This document shows, piece after piece, positions 24,215-36,435 of a DNA stretch of 64,000 nt. Position 1 is the first letter of the stretch, and each line of letters begins with the position of its first letter. This stretch comes from Timema cristinae (lineage: Eukaryota > Arthropoda > Insecta > Phasmatodea > Timematidae). The stretch spans positions 36,499,620 through 36,563,619 of the forward strand of contig JBCFYV010000001.1 in the NCBI GenBank assembly GCA_039000515.1. Reading direction: 5' to 3'. Both the position numbers and the translations under genes were made by a program. The notes under the pieces were generated by a model. It worked only from the letters and a program-made list of their open reading frames with translations, was not told the DNA's origin and ran no database searches.

Positions 24215-26812
24215 CTTGAATGTAGCATGATCAGTTATTGCCTCGAAATTAATCCCGTAAAGATAACATCTAGAATATTTAGTTGCCCAGACCAAGGCCA
24301 GTAATTCTCTTTTGGTTATGATATAGTTACGCTCAGCTTTGTTTAATTTCCGTGACGCAAAAGTGACCGTTCTTTCCTCTCCCGAAAACTACTGAAACAG
24401 CATGTCACCAATTGCTGTTCCACTTGAGTCTGTCACTAATATGAAGGGTTGTGTGAAATCCAGGTATCTCAATACTATTTCGCTACAGAGCACATTCCTT
24501 AGGTGTCGAATGACTGTTGACACTCCCTAGAACAATTAAATTTGGAATTTAATTTTGTGAGATCAGTAAGTGGTTTCGCTATTTTTGCGTATCTTTCTAT
24601 AAATCGTCTATAATAGCCTGATAACCCAAAAAATTATGTTATGTCCTTGACGTTACGTGGTGTTGGATATTTATGTATAGCTTCAATCTTCATGGGGCTA
24701 TGATTGATTCCCTGATATGAAATCATATGACCTTGATATTCTACCTACCTTACTGCAAACTTGCATTTTTATGTCTGTATTTTGAGATTAGCACTTTTTA
24801 GTCTGTATAAAGCTCTGTCCAAACCGTCTACATGTTCATCTATAGTTCTAGTAAAAATGATAACGTCATCAATGTAAACTAGACATTCTACGTCCTTCAA
24901 TCTCGATAGTACACAATCCATTAAACGTTGATAAGAGGCTGGAGCGTTGGTTAGACCAAACGCTTAACGTTTATACTGCAAGTGTCTGGTTGGTGTATAA
25001 AATGAAGTTTTTTCTGACCGCTGGTTCTATCTATTATTGCCAAACCCCACTTCTCATATAAATAGCACTAAACAAACGACAGTTACCCAATCAATCCAAA
25101 GATTATGTGATAAGGCACAAAGGGTAGTCATCCCTTCGCGTAACAGAAATTAGTCCTCTAAAATCTCTACAAAAGCGATATTTTATTTTTCCATCCGGTA
25201 CAGTTATTTTTACTAAATTATACGTAACTGACCAAGTAGAGTCTGATTCTTTCACTACCCTCTTAGATAACATACCATCTTCAATTTTCTTTAATAATTT
25301 CATTCTAAGCTTGTGGTACTTTGTACGGTCTTTTATTTATGGGCTTTGCATCCCCAGTGTAAATACGGTTTTTTACCTTATGAGTGCATCCTGCTTCAAG
25401 GTTAAAAATCAAATCTTTGTATTTTGTTAGGACATTTTCTATTTTAATTTTCTCGAAATTTTCAAATCGTCTAGTTTCTTTCCAAGCATATTTGATATTA
25501 TCTTTCTTTATATATGCGTTCTTGCATCAATGCTTGTAAAGTCTTAATAGGTAATAACACCCTAACATATTTGTCTATGGTTCTTAGTGGATTCTATTCC
25601 CTGCGGCACTACTACAACTAACAATATATTTTTCTCTAGCTCAATGTCCTCCTAAGTAACATCAACATTTTTAAAAACAATTCTTCTTTTGGTTGTATTT
25701 TCGCAACTACTCACGCAACTAATACTCCGTGTTTATTAATTCATTCTGCCTCAAAAAATACATCCTGTGTAACTGGTATATGGTGTTTTCCTATCTTTAC
25801 TTGTATTAGTGTTTGAGCATACCTTAATAAAATTCAATTTTGACTATTAAAGTTGTTCCATGGCTGAGGGCCTTCAGGATTGTGGATTCCTCCAATGGCT
25901 ATTTCATTCCGATTTGACATCACATTTGTCGTCTGGGTGATCAGTTCAACAGGCTGTGTTATCATCTACAGATCTGATTGGTGTTGTCCTTTCACAGGGC
26001 ACTCCTTAGTGTAGTCAATTTATGGGTTTCCAAAAATCTATTTTTGTTCCTCTCCTTCTCAAATATTGAGTCCCTAAACGTCTACATAAGGAATGTCAAT
26101 CATTGCAAAATTAAAAGCATTTTGAAAATGTTATTTCCGATAGAAAATTAGACTTTTTGAACACATAGTATATTTTTCTTTTTGCTAGTAACTCCTCTAG
26201 CACTCAATTTTCCTTTCTCCAGTAGGGCTGAAATAACATGGGGTTTTATTAAGGAATGTGTGGTGCCTGTCTCCAATTAAAAAAAACTATCCTTCTTCCC
26301 TTCAATTGGTACCCCTGGGATCAGTTCATTTCCTGGCCCTTACATACGCTGGTTAATTTCTGCTTATCTAGTATTTTAGGTTCACTGCAAGGGTGCCCAA
26401 CAAACCTCTGGAGTTTGGGTAACTATGCTCTTTTTCCTTCCCTCTTTGTCTGCACTGAAACACATAATTCCATTTTCCTTGGAAACCAAAACAAACAGCA
26501 TCTGTTTGAGGGGTTGGAGCACTATAGGCTTCTTTCTTACATTTTATTAATTTGTAAATGTTTTTATCGGAACATACCGTGGTTTGTCCAGACCTGACAT
26601 TTTGCCAGGACTCACGTGATCCATAGCCCTTCTTAACACAGATTTTACAGTCCATGCTGCCACTGACCCTGAAGATTTGCTGTCCTTCCGCATGTGATTG
26701 GTATGGTCAAGTTAATCTGGAAGTCTGGTGGATGTTTGAGGATTCGTCGGTCTTGCTGATGGTCTCTTCAACTTGTATTGCCTCCTCCAAGTTTGCAGGC
26801 AATCTGTAACGA
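24215..26812 (-). pseudogene. Ty3/Gypsy retrotransposon: gag end, protease, RT, RNase H
   Basis: Minus-strand remnants in normal Gypsy order. First is the gag C-terminal part with RLPANLEEA (about 26,800-26,770) and a degenerate zinc-knuckle region (26,655-26,368). Next is a protease block L-E-T-G-T-T-H-S (about 26,275-26,255), where the usual catalytic Asp of D-T-G is Glu. RT follows with RFCRDFRGL...VTRRDDYPL (about 25,190-25,110) and the catalytic box VYIDDVI (24,879-24,861). Last is an RNase H block ELLALVWATKYS (about 24,308-24,275). Stops and frameshifts are frequent. No integrase follows at lower coordinates; an integrase fragment instead lies at 29.1-29.8 kb. The gag is split by a solo LTR at 26,817-28,280. 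Confidence 0.85.
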
Positions 26813-26816
26813 ACCT

Positions 26817-28280
26817 TGACAGTCGCCGGTCGGGTTTCTTATCGTTCGGCGGCCCGTTGTTTACTTTTTCGTCTGGAGCTATTCCGGCACGGAGTCGAAG
26901 GTCGCCTGTAGTTTCCTCATGACCTTTTGAACCTTAGTTTGAGGTACCATGTGGGCGTGGGGTAGTCGGCCCACTCGGGGGTCTCGATGGCTGGCGAAGG
27001 GGGTGGAGGTAGGAGAGAAGGAGTAAGGGCGGGGCGGTGTGGCGAGGGGTCTCAGGTGGTACCCGGTGGGACTGAGTGGGGAGATTGGGGTTGGGGGAGC
27101 ACGTACGGTGGGTGAGTCGCGGGAGTATGGGGAAAGGTAGGCGGGGGGATGAGTGGGTGAGCGGGGAGGAGTGTTGTGTGGTGATCCCGGGAATCGGGTG
27201 GCCGGTGTGCCGTCTTGGTAGTTGGTTGGTCCTTGTGTGGAGTATCCCGTCCGCGAGGTGCTGGGCCCCAGCGGGGCAGGGTCGGCGTTGCTGGACCGGT
27301 TTTGCGCGTTGTGCTGCCTTGTCTGCTGGGCCTTTCCGGCGCGATTCGTATATCCCATGTCGTTCCCGCGATGGTTACCCGGGTACTGCCGGAGGCATTG
27401 GTGATAAGGGCGAGAAAAGGGGGGGGGGAGAATGCTCGGTGATAAAGGGAATGGTCGAGTGGATGGTTAGGTGGTGGTAGAGGGAGGGAAAGAGACCGGG
27501 TTGGTGGAAGAGGGGTTGAAAGAAGAGAGAGAAGGGAGGGGAAAGAGAGAGAGAGAGACTGGGTCGTAGGAAGGAAGGGGGGGGGAGACCTCGGCACTCA
27601 AGATGGCGCGGTGAGGTTGGAAGAGGGGGGGAGACCTCGGCACTCAAGATGGTGCGGTGAGGTTGGAAAGGAGGGGGAGACCTCGGCACTCAAGATGGCG
27701 CGGTGAGGTTGGAAGGGGGGGAAGACCTCGGCACTCAAGATGGCGCGGTGAGGTTGAAAGGGGGGGAGACCTCGGCACTCAAGATGGCACGGTGAGGTTG
27801 GAAGGGGGGAGACCTCGGCACTCAAGATGGCGCGGTGAGGTTGGAAGGGGGGGGGAGACCTCGGCACTCAAGATGGCGCGGTGAGGTTGGAAGGGGGGGA
27901 GACCTCGGCACTCAAGATGGCGCGGTGAGGCAGGGAGAGGCAAGGAGGAGGGATGACGGGGGAACTTGGAGTTGACGGTTCATACTCGTATATACTTGAA
28001 TATTCGTTTATTACCATTAGCGAGGTAACTACAAAGAAGCACTAACCGTGCTGGCCCGGCCTTACCACCGGTACTGATGATCTGGGTTGGGAGCCAGCCG
28101 CTTTTATTCCCCCAGACCGCCCGTCAAACAGGGGTGGAGGGGTCGCTGGCGCTGCGCGCGCATCCCTTCTCCTGTTGCAGCGTTGGACGGCAGGGGTAGT
28201 GTGTGCAAGAGCGTCCTAACTTTGAAATGTAGCGGGTCCGTGCAAGGACCGGCTATGTTTGAGGTGGTTGGGGTATAACA
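26817..28280 (-). mobile_element. 1,464-bp solo LTR inserted in Gypsy gag
   Basis: On the minus strand it begins TGTTATACCCCAACC and ends ...GACTGTCA (TG...CA). It is flanked by the 4-bp duplication AGGT (plus-strand ACCT at 26,813-26,816 and 28,281-28,284), and the gag reading resumes on each side (LAGNAGTQV, then RLPANLEEA). Inside are a TATA-like GGAATAAAAGCGG and, about 100 bp downstream, an AATAAACG polyadenylation-like signal, in LTR order. No internal retrotransposon genes are present, so recombination to a solo LTR is inferred. It is GC-rich, unlike its surroundings. Long proline-rich open frames (26,879-27,600) arise from this composition and the internal minisatellite and are not treated as genes. 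Confidence 0.8.
27580..27935. repeat. ~40-45 bp minisatellite inside the solo LTR
   Basis: About eight tandem copies of a unit containing 'gagacctcggcactcaag' and 'atggcgcggtgaggttgga', separated by G runs of variable length. The G-run variation shifts the frame between copies, which argues against a coding role. Confidence 0.95.
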
Positions 28281-28284
28281 ACCT

Positions 28285-28866
28285 GTGTCCCGGCATTACC
28301 TGCCAAACCAGCAACAAAAGCAGCCAATAATCTACACTCCCGCTTCTTCAATAATCAGTGATTATTTATTTGGATCTAATTGTTTTTTTACAGAGTCTAT
28401 TACATCTGTCAGCTAATTCCAGAATGCTTTCATTTATATTTTGAACCACGTTTTGTAATTTCGAATAACAAAATTGATCTGGATGATTTTCAGAATATCT
28501 TTGAATAAATTTAGCTTTGAACCTTAAGTAATCTACTTCACACTGTAGATCTACATTTGAATTTAAGAAATCACTAGCTTTTCCTGTTAGATTTAAAGAA
28601 ATTATCAAAATTTTATCTTCAGCAATCATGTTACTTAGTTTACCAGATTTTTCAATCTAATTGACAAATTCTATTATTGAAATGCTACTTAAATCACCTA
28701 TCCAATATTTGGTTAAATTACTTGGATTAAAATTTTTAGGAGTGTGATTCTCTTCGTTAGTAGTTGCTAATGGAGTAAGCCTTTTAGTTTCTTCCCTTAG
28801 TGTATCAATTTGTTTTGACATTACTTCAAAAGTTTTCTGAGACCCTACTTCTTTATCTAAGGTCAT
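28285..28866 (-). pseudogene. Gypsy gag, N-terminal part
   Basis: Two open stretches, 28,866-28,657 and 28,629-28,366, in slightly different frames. The second has the capsid-like DFLNSNVDLQCEVDYLRFKAK, FIQRYSENHPDQFCYSKLQ and NINESILELADRCNRL blocks known from arthropod Gypsy gags. The reading then continues in another frame as LLAAFVAGLAGNAGTQV up to the solo LTR border at 28,284. It is interrupted by stops and not functional. Confidence 0.8.
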
Positions 28867-29099
28867 TTGTATAGATATTAAAAAGATTTCAAAATGTTTT
28901 CAATTAATTTATTAATAAATTTAATCATTAGATTTATAATTATTACTTTTTTATGTTGTTCTTTTGTTTACATTGTACTCACCGAACAAAACAAACATTA
29001 CCAATTATATCCAAGTTAAAAATAAGATAAAACAATATCTACTTCCCTTTATTGTGTATATCCCTGTCTCTCTCTCTGTGCGTTACATCTAGTATTGTA

Positions 29100-29830
29100 A
29101 TATTATCCGATGCTGATTCATCTTTGAATTTCATGTCTTCATGAGACACTGCATAGTTCTGAGCAAAACACGGTTCCATGCTCTCACGTAGGAGTTTTGT
29201 GTGGTCTCCGCCTTGGATGAATATCAGGATCTGGACGGAAAAAATGGAATAGGATTACTAAATGTAAATTGTTTTAATTTCATCATATTCATTACTATTG
29301 AACGATATGGGATATGAAAGCATCCAGTGAACTTACTTAGTACATCTAGGATTTGGTATGGTCCCAAGAACATCGTTTGTAACTAGCTAATCTGTTTATT
29401 TAAGGTGGTCTGAGTTAACTAGAACCATTCTCCAACGTGATACCTAGTTGGTTACGCTGTCTTGTCATGTTGCTTAACATGTTACAAGAACGAATCATGG
29501 TTATTAATCCACACCTTCTTCCACATATCTTGAATTTTATCCACCACATCCAATTTAAAAAAATATTTGACAATCCTCGGGTAACTTACCCCTGGTAAAC
29601 ATCGTAATCATCTTCTTTCCATAGATCACTTCATAGGGTGACACCTTAACATACGAATGTACTTGGGTGTTGTATACAGTTATTATTAAAGTTAATTATA
29701 TGTCCTAATTTTCCTGACTCACAATGACAAAATGCGATAGTATTCTGCTAATTGTTTGATGTACTCCCTCTGTTCTACCTTTGCAATGCGTGTGTCCTGG
29801 AATCTTTTTCAACTTATCCACGTTTAACAA
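29100..29830 (-). pseudogene. Gypsy integrase C-terminal fragment, out of order
   Basis: The minus strand encodes RTEGVHQTISRILSHF (about 29,785-29,740) and, after stops, NTQVHSYVKVSPYEVIYGKK (about 29,690-29,610). These are the end of the integrase core and the GPY-like region of Ty3/Gypsy pol. A KLPED block follows. It lies upstream of the gag on the same strand, which is opposite to normal gag-pol order, so it belongs to another copy or to a rearranged one. Confidence 0.7.
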
Positions 29831-29920
29831 ACTAAATAACAAATAACTACGTCATCAGATATGATTTCTAGAAACATAGTCTAGAATGGTTAGACTGTAC
29901 TTATTCTAACTCTGCGTCTC

Positions 29921-31923
29921 TGCGTCCAACCGGATTTCAAGTCCTGACCTCTCCACCCCTAACAAACATAATAGGTGAGTCCGATGTTTAGTCCATGTGC
30001 TCATATTGCGAGAGTGCTGTCATAAACCTGGGAGTAGTTTTTCCCTAGGATCGAACCTCAGACCCTCTACCACTTTGGACATCGGTCACCTTCATGTTTG
30101 AATCAGGTGCTAATAATTATATCGCTTTTAGTAGGAAAGAGAGAGAGGCAGAAGTCTATTTTTAAATACCGATTTCATATTCGATAATGTAAGTACTGTT
30201 ACCCATCAGACACCTTCAACCTACCACTGAGGATGGGCCGTGTCTGCTCGATGCTCTGTTCAGGCAACTGCCGAGTACGCTTTGGCGCCGAATGAATAGC
30301 AAATGATGGTGCACAACTGGTTGCATGTACTGCCATGGCGCCGAATGAATAAGTTTGGTTTAGCAAACGGTGGTGCAAAAGGGACGAACGAAACCTGCTT
30401 GATTATTACATCGTATAAATATGTGAGAGTAGATATTGTAACTGTTCTATGTCTAAGATGAGTCTATTCCTATTAAAATTGGACTATACAGGAACACCCC
30501 CTCAGTCCACGTGGGTTAGATTTGAACCCAGAACTTTCAGCTACTAGCGATGCTAAACTGAAATGCTCTGTTCAGACAACTGTGGGGTACACTTTGGCGC
30601 AGAATGAATAGCAATTTTGGTACACAGCTGGTTGCATGTACTGCCATGGCGCCGAATGAATAAGTTTGGTTTAGCAAACGGTGGTGCAAAATGGACAAAT
30701 GCAACCTGCTTTATTATTACACCGTATAAGTATGTGAGAGTAGATATGGTAACTTTTCTATCTTTAAGATAAGGCTATTCCTATTAAAATTGGACTCTAC
30801 AGGAACACCCCCTCTGTCCACGTGGGTGATATTTGAACCTGGAACTTTCAGCTAAGGGCGATGCTAAGCTGAATACGAATAAATAGCAAACGCGGGTACC
30901 ACATGGGCTTTTTTCTCACTTTCGCAAATGTTGGGTAAATTGAGGTGGTCGTTGCCCGCCCCGCAAGGTCCTATGTAAGTCAGGAAGAAAAAAATATTAA
31001 ATGAATCAACATTATGTGTGAAGCTAAAAATAAACCTCGGTGCGTCCAACCGGATTTCAAGTCCTGACCTCTCCACCCCTAACAAACATAATAGGTGAGT
31101 CCGATGTTTAGTCCATGTGCTCATATTGCGAGAGTGCTGTCATAAACCTGGGAGTAGTTTTTCCCTAGGATCGAGCCTCAGACCCTCTACCACTTGGAAC
31201 AGCGGTCACCTACATGTTTGAATCCGGTGCTAATAATTATATCGATTTTAGTAGGAAAGAGAGAGAGGCAGAAGTCTATTTTTAAATACCCGTTTCATAT
31301 TCGATACTGTAAGTACTGTTACCCATCAGACACCTTCAACCTACCACTGAGGATGGGCCGTGTCTGCTCGATGCTCTGTTCAGGCAACTGCGGAGTACGC
31401 TTTGGCGCCGAATGAATAGCAAATGATGGTGCACACCTGGTTGTATGTACTGCCATGGCGCCGAATGAATAAGTTTGGTTTAGCAAACGGTGGTGTAAAA
31501 GGGACGAACGAAACCTGCCTGGTTATTACACCGTATAAATATGTGAGAGTAGATATCGTAACTTTTCTATGTCTAAGATGAGGCTATTCCTATTAAAATT
31601 GGACTATACAGGAACCCCCCCTCGGTCCACGTGGGTTAGATTTGAACCCGGAACTTTCAGCTACTAGCGATGCTAAACTGAAATGCTCTGTTCGGACAAC
31701 TGTGGAGTACACTTTGGCGCAGAATGAATAGCAATTGCGGTACACAACTGGTTACATGTACTGACATAGCGCCGAATAAATAAGTTTGGTTTAGCAAACG
31801 GTGGTGCAAAATGGACGAATGCAACCTGCTTTATTATTACACCGTATAAATATGTGAGAGTAGATATGGTAACTTTTCTATCTTTAAGATAAGGCTATTC
31901 CTATTAAAATTGGCCTATACAGG
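29921..31923. repeat. 1,120-bp duplication with internal sub-repeats
   Basis: The block starting 'tgcgtccaaccggatttcaa' at 29,921 recurs at 31,041 (offset 1,120), with close identity to about 31,923. Each copy contains two sub-repeats that begin around 'gctctgttca' and run through 'tttggcgc(c/a)gaatgaatag' and 'ctattcctattaaaattgg'. The four sub-repeats start near 30,250, 30,563, 31,370 and 31,683. Segments resembling a pol III B box (GGGTTCAAATC, GGTTCGATCC on the minus strand) suggest a tRNA-derived repeat. The segment 30,880-30,990 also recurs at about 33,121-33,235. No gene is seen. Confidence 0.85.
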
Positions 31924-34559
31924 TACACTTTACCATTGAATGAATAGCAAATGATGGTGCAAAAGTGCTCGCGCACAGAATGAACAAGCTCGGTGGTGCA
32001 ATGGGTAGCAGCACACGCCTTACAAACTATAGTTTTATTTCAATATCTATATATTTATATATTTTATATATTTCTACGTGTATACTGGTAAATATTCTTT
32101 AAAATTACTAGAGTGCTTTTCTTCACTCCCAATGTCCACTTTCACCGGATGTAACACTACACTTGCCATACAAATGATGGTGCACAGAATGAACAAGCTC
32201 GCAGCTGTTCTATTAGCGTAATTAGTATAGAAACCGCTTAAAACTCCGAATTCCTCCCATATTTAGTAGTATAGTCTTTTGCCATAGTAACGCCTTAAAC
32301 CATGTGGTCATTCTTTATGTTACGTGCAATGTTAAGCTAAATACCCGTTTTCATATTCGTTATACAGATACAATTACCGAGTCTAATAGATTTTACGTTC
32401 TCCCTCTTTGCAAAATGCTGGTGCACTTCGAGAAATGTTTTTCTAATAGATTTTATATTCTCCCTCCCTGCAAACACTCCCTCCACGCAGATGAAGGTAT
32501 ATTTCTTCTATTCGTCAGTTTAAAATCAATACTATGTAAAATTATCAAAATTTATATGTTTTAAACGATGTTCTACTTTTAGCAATCGTCTTCGAATACT
32601 TCAGCTTTTTGTGGTTTTGAGTTCTATAAATTAGACTGTCTACATTTTTTTGCACAAGCCCTGGACAAGCACGTGAGACATTTTTAAAGATGACCAATGT
32701 TGAGTTAGAACTACGAAATAACATTGAAAAGTATATAACGAATAAAATGACTTTTTTCGGCATCTTGTGCTAACACAGGCATATATATAATTAATTAATG
32801 GTATTAATATTACCTATACAATAATTTAAATACGCTAATGAGGCAGGAATAATGAAAGTATTTATGAGGGGGGAGGGAGAGTTGTAAATATCCTCAGTTT
32901 AATAGGATAGTATTCGAACTCGAACCTCGTCAATTAACCATACCAGACGAGCACGACGACTACATTTTATTAAATAATGTATAACCTTTACATATGTTCC
33001 TATGTTAAATACCCAGCGAAAGGAATCATGGTGGCTATATATATTTTGATAACATAAATAATAGCTTTTACATAAGTTTATAAGTAAAATATCTAGGAAA
33101 AATCACGGTGTTTATATAACCTGAATATGAATGAATAGCAAACGCGGGTACCACATGGGCTTTTTTCTCACTCGCGCAAATGTTGGGTGCATTGAGGTGG
33201 TCGTTGCCCGCAAGGCCCAAGTACCAACAAATTGGATGTGTGTGTGTGAGAGAGCTGTCATAGACTTGGGCAAAAACATGTCCACTTTCATGGGATGTAA
33301 AAGCAAAACTGCCGTTTAACGGGACTTTTCAGAGCTGTCTTGCAGGTGTCTATTTTTGAGAAACACAATGACTCCTCAAGGTGAATGGAGGTTATTGCTC
33401 GGTTCGTCGCCCCGCAGAAGGTAATGACCTGGGTAGGGAGAAAACCAGGATGAACAACACCGATTCTAGGGGGTGGGGAGGGAAAATTCCCGTGCTCAGA
33501 AAAGTGAAAGGGTGAGTTGGTCATCAAACAGGCAGCGTGCCCCTGCTGGAGATGCTTGCGTCATTTTCTATCGGTCAGCTGGGGGAGAAAGTCGTGGAGC
33601 GCGAGGCCCGGGTGGCTCTATACTTCAACGCCTAACAATCATTAATAATTAATCAGCAAGAACTAACATGTCCGGGCTAGGGCTCACGGTGTGCAACCAT
33701 CAGCTGTTAGAGAAGGATCTCAACCAGTGTCTCGCGTACCCCCTGATACACGCATGCCACAACGCACTAAAACTCCCTACCAATTAATTAATTAACATCC
33801 AACATTTCCTGCGTATGCCAGCAATAAATAAAAAAACTACAACACCTCTATCCTACCAATTAATTAACAATAATCAATTAACAATAATTAATTAACAATA
33901 ATTAATCAGCAAGAAGCAACATGTCCGAGGTTTGCCGGCTGTATGGGAGGGGGAAAACCAAGCCGGCTGTAGGGGAAAACCAACAGCCAATCAGAGGAAA
34001 GTAGGGCAGCGGAAGGAGGGGTGGGGGAAGGAGGGGATCAGCCAATCACAGAGCCAGGAGGAGGGGTCACGTGACCAAATCCAACCTATCAGCGTCAGGG
34101 TCAAGGGTATTTACCAGGGCCACCACACTAATTACATGGCCAATTGTGGACATGGCGATATTTTATAAGCTACAGAGTTTAGTTAATAAGCGTTAATAGG
34201 TTTATCTGGGGGACTCACGCCATATCATTCTTTGATATTAATGGTTTCTGGATGTACAAGTATTTGACGATAGATTTAAAAAAATCTATAGTAAATACAA
34301 CAAAGTAAATATAAAAATTAATTCCAATATCTTCAATTTCCCTTTGCATCTCGGGAGCTTTCAACAAGTCATTACGAGAATAACCAGAATCTGTTGTCAC
34401 ATAAGCATCAGATAACGCTCAATTTCATCGGCGAACTAGTCTCCTTAGATACACAATGGTATGGTATATAATACGTAAAACCTTGGATCCAATGTTCTTT
34501 CAGAACTTGAATATGGTAATCTATTCATATTCCTTCAAGAACACACCCTACTTTTTCTT
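31924..34559. other. Gene-free stretch of mixed repeats
   Basis: No gene is supported. It contains another copy of the 30.9-kb repeat (33,121-33,235), a pair of 'ttctaatagattttacgttctccctc'-like direct repeats near 32,380 and 32,440, and TTAATTAA-rich DNA at about 33,780-33,910. A short purine-rich GC patch lies at 33,930-34,060. 'aatcagcaagaa...aacatgtccg' occurs at both 33,651 and 33,905. A tRNA-like minus-strand segment with GGTTCGAGTTC lies near 32,920. Confidence 0.5.
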
Positions 34560-35110
34560 TAGTATAAGTTGATGAGATAAACATCACTCAATATATTGAA
34601 GCCAATTCAACAATTGCTGACGGATTCTCTTAAAAATGCCTGGGGAGCTTTGAAGGGTATTCTCACAGTGTATTGCACATTGTCATTATCAGTATGTGTG
34701 TGAACAAAATGTACCTCTAATTTATTTTCATCAGGATCCGTGTTATTGACCACTGGTAGATCCTCTACCACCCAAAATCATTGAAAGATATTGTAGAGAG
34801 AAATATCTATATTTACTAAGAATGGTAGCACCATAGAAGAATACTTGTTTTGGTTTCCAACTTTACCAATGATGACTTAATTTAGTTTGGTGTGTAGATC
34901 TGCTGTGTAGCCAGAAAGGAGTGGGGACCATCCACCATGAAATATATGAGAGAAAACATCAGCACCTATTAAATCATCAATCAACCCATTGGTATGTGAA
35001 ATGGTTTAGATTCTAAGTCTAGGTGTGTACACATGCTCAACTTCCTTAGGAAGAGGGGCTGACGATAACACACTTGTTGGTGAGAATGGTTATTTGAGCT
35101 AAACAACCAC
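34560..35110 (-). pseudogene. BEL/Pao retrotransposon fragment
   Basis: The minus strand, mostly one frame with a few stops, gives IPMGLIDDLIGADVFSHIFHG (about 34,980-34,920). It continues with a GYTADLHTK segment, FWVVEDLP and YTVRIPFKAP. This order (IDLLIGAD-type box, then FWE-type box, then YxVxLPFK) is what I know from the region between protease and reverse transcriptase of BEL/Pao elements. No LTRs or RT core were found, so it is a short inactive fragment. Confidence 0.7.
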
Positions 35111-35224
35111 TGGGAATATTTTCATTCCAACGCAGCATCTTATTATCTATACAGTCTATATGCTAATTTACTAACTATGCTTATGGTTTTAGAGATTAGG
35201 AAGTACATTTATTTAGAGTAAGTG

Positions 35225-35350
35225 CACAATCATTCGCGTAGAGATAGAGAGAGTGAAAAACCAGTAAGCAAAACCCACATTCAGTACACGCACCCAAGAG
35301 TCAAACCTAGATCTCTATCATTGGTAGTCTAGTCTACTGCGAGTTTAGCG
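35225..35350 (-). mobile_element. Degenerate SINE fragment
   Basis: The minus strand has a B-box-like GGTTTGACTCTTGGG and a body with TACTGGTTTTTCACTCTCTC similar to the SINE at 16,991-17,253. No tail or target duplication is visible. It lies just outside the Polinton left end. Confidence 0.4.
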
Positions 35351-35516
35351 CAAAATCATGCGTCCACCTTATAGAAATATGAGAGAGCATGAACAAGTCC
35401 GTTTGGAAATAGCCAAATGGGAAGTACTTAAGTCAAGTTGTTTTAAAACAATTTTTATTTTATTAGAAATAAAAATTGAATAAATAAATTTAAGAGAACC
35501 AGGGGAAAAAATAATA

Positions 35517-35522
35517 ATCTGT
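35517..35522. repeat. Polinton target-site duplication, left copy
   Basis: ATCTGT, identical to 61,982-61,987, directly abutting the AGTA... terminus. Confidence 0.95.
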
Positions 35523-35984
35523 AGTAAGGTGTATTATCATGTTTCAGGGCACAAGTGACGTAATGAAAGTTAGGGGGTGGGGTGTAGGTATAGGCGCTTA
35601 TACACACATACATGTTTCAGGGCAGGTAGGGTAAATGTAGGGGAGGTATCGTGATGATGTGTGGTGGGGGGCCCTTATACATGCATACATGCTACAGGGC
35701 AGAGGTAGGGTTGGTGGGGGGTGGGGGGTGGGGGTTGAGGGGTTGGAGGGGTGGAGGAAGGGTTGGAGTTTGAGTCGTTGTGAGGGTGATTGGCTCGCAG
35801 CAGGGGACGGTGGAGGGAGGGGGAGGAGGTATCATGACGACGTCGCTGAGGAGGGCTCGAAGTGCGCGCGCGGAAGGCATGTTTTTTGGTCCGAGCTTCA
35901 ATCCTCGGTTGTTGACAATAACATTTAATAAGCTTCTGGAAATATACATATCTTCCTGACAACATAGTCTTAAAAGGATTCATT

Positions 35985-36435
35985 CTAAACTCTAAGTATT
36001 GTTACCTCTCAGAATAAGGAAACATACTTATCTTCCTCAGAACAAAGTCTTAAAAAGATTAATTCTAAACTCTAAGTATTGTTACCTCTCAGAATATAAT
36101 CTTAAATGAAGGAAACATATCTATCTTCCTCAGAACATAGTCTTTAAAAGATTCATTCTAAACTCTAAGTATTGTTACCTCTCAGAATATAACCTTAAAT
36201 GAAGGAAACATACATATCTTCCTCAGAACATAGTCTTAAAAAGATTCATTCTAAACTCTAATTATTGTTACCTCTCAGAATATAATCTTAAATGAAGGAA
36301 ACAAACATATCTTCCTCAGAACATAGTCTATAAAAGATTCATTCTAAACTCTAAGTATTGTTACCTCTCAGAATATAACCATAAATGAAGGAAACATACA
36401 TATCTTCCTTATTATAAATGACCTTTTTTCGCTCA
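35985..36435. repeat. ~93-bp tandem array in left TIR
   Basis: About five copies of a unit containing 'attctaaactctaagtatt', 'gttacctctcagaatata' and 'cttcctcagaacatagtct'. The anchor 'attctaaac' starts near 35,982, 36,062, 36,154, 36,248 and 36,341. The right TIR side has only degenerate single copies (around 60,130-60,165 and 61,350-61,400). Confidence 0.9.

Noticed and set aside
26879..27600. Proline-rich ORFs of 159 and 181 codons on the minus strand
   Set aside because: They lie wholly inside a solo LTR with GC-rich, low-complexity sequence, overlap each other in different frames, and have no domain or conserved start.
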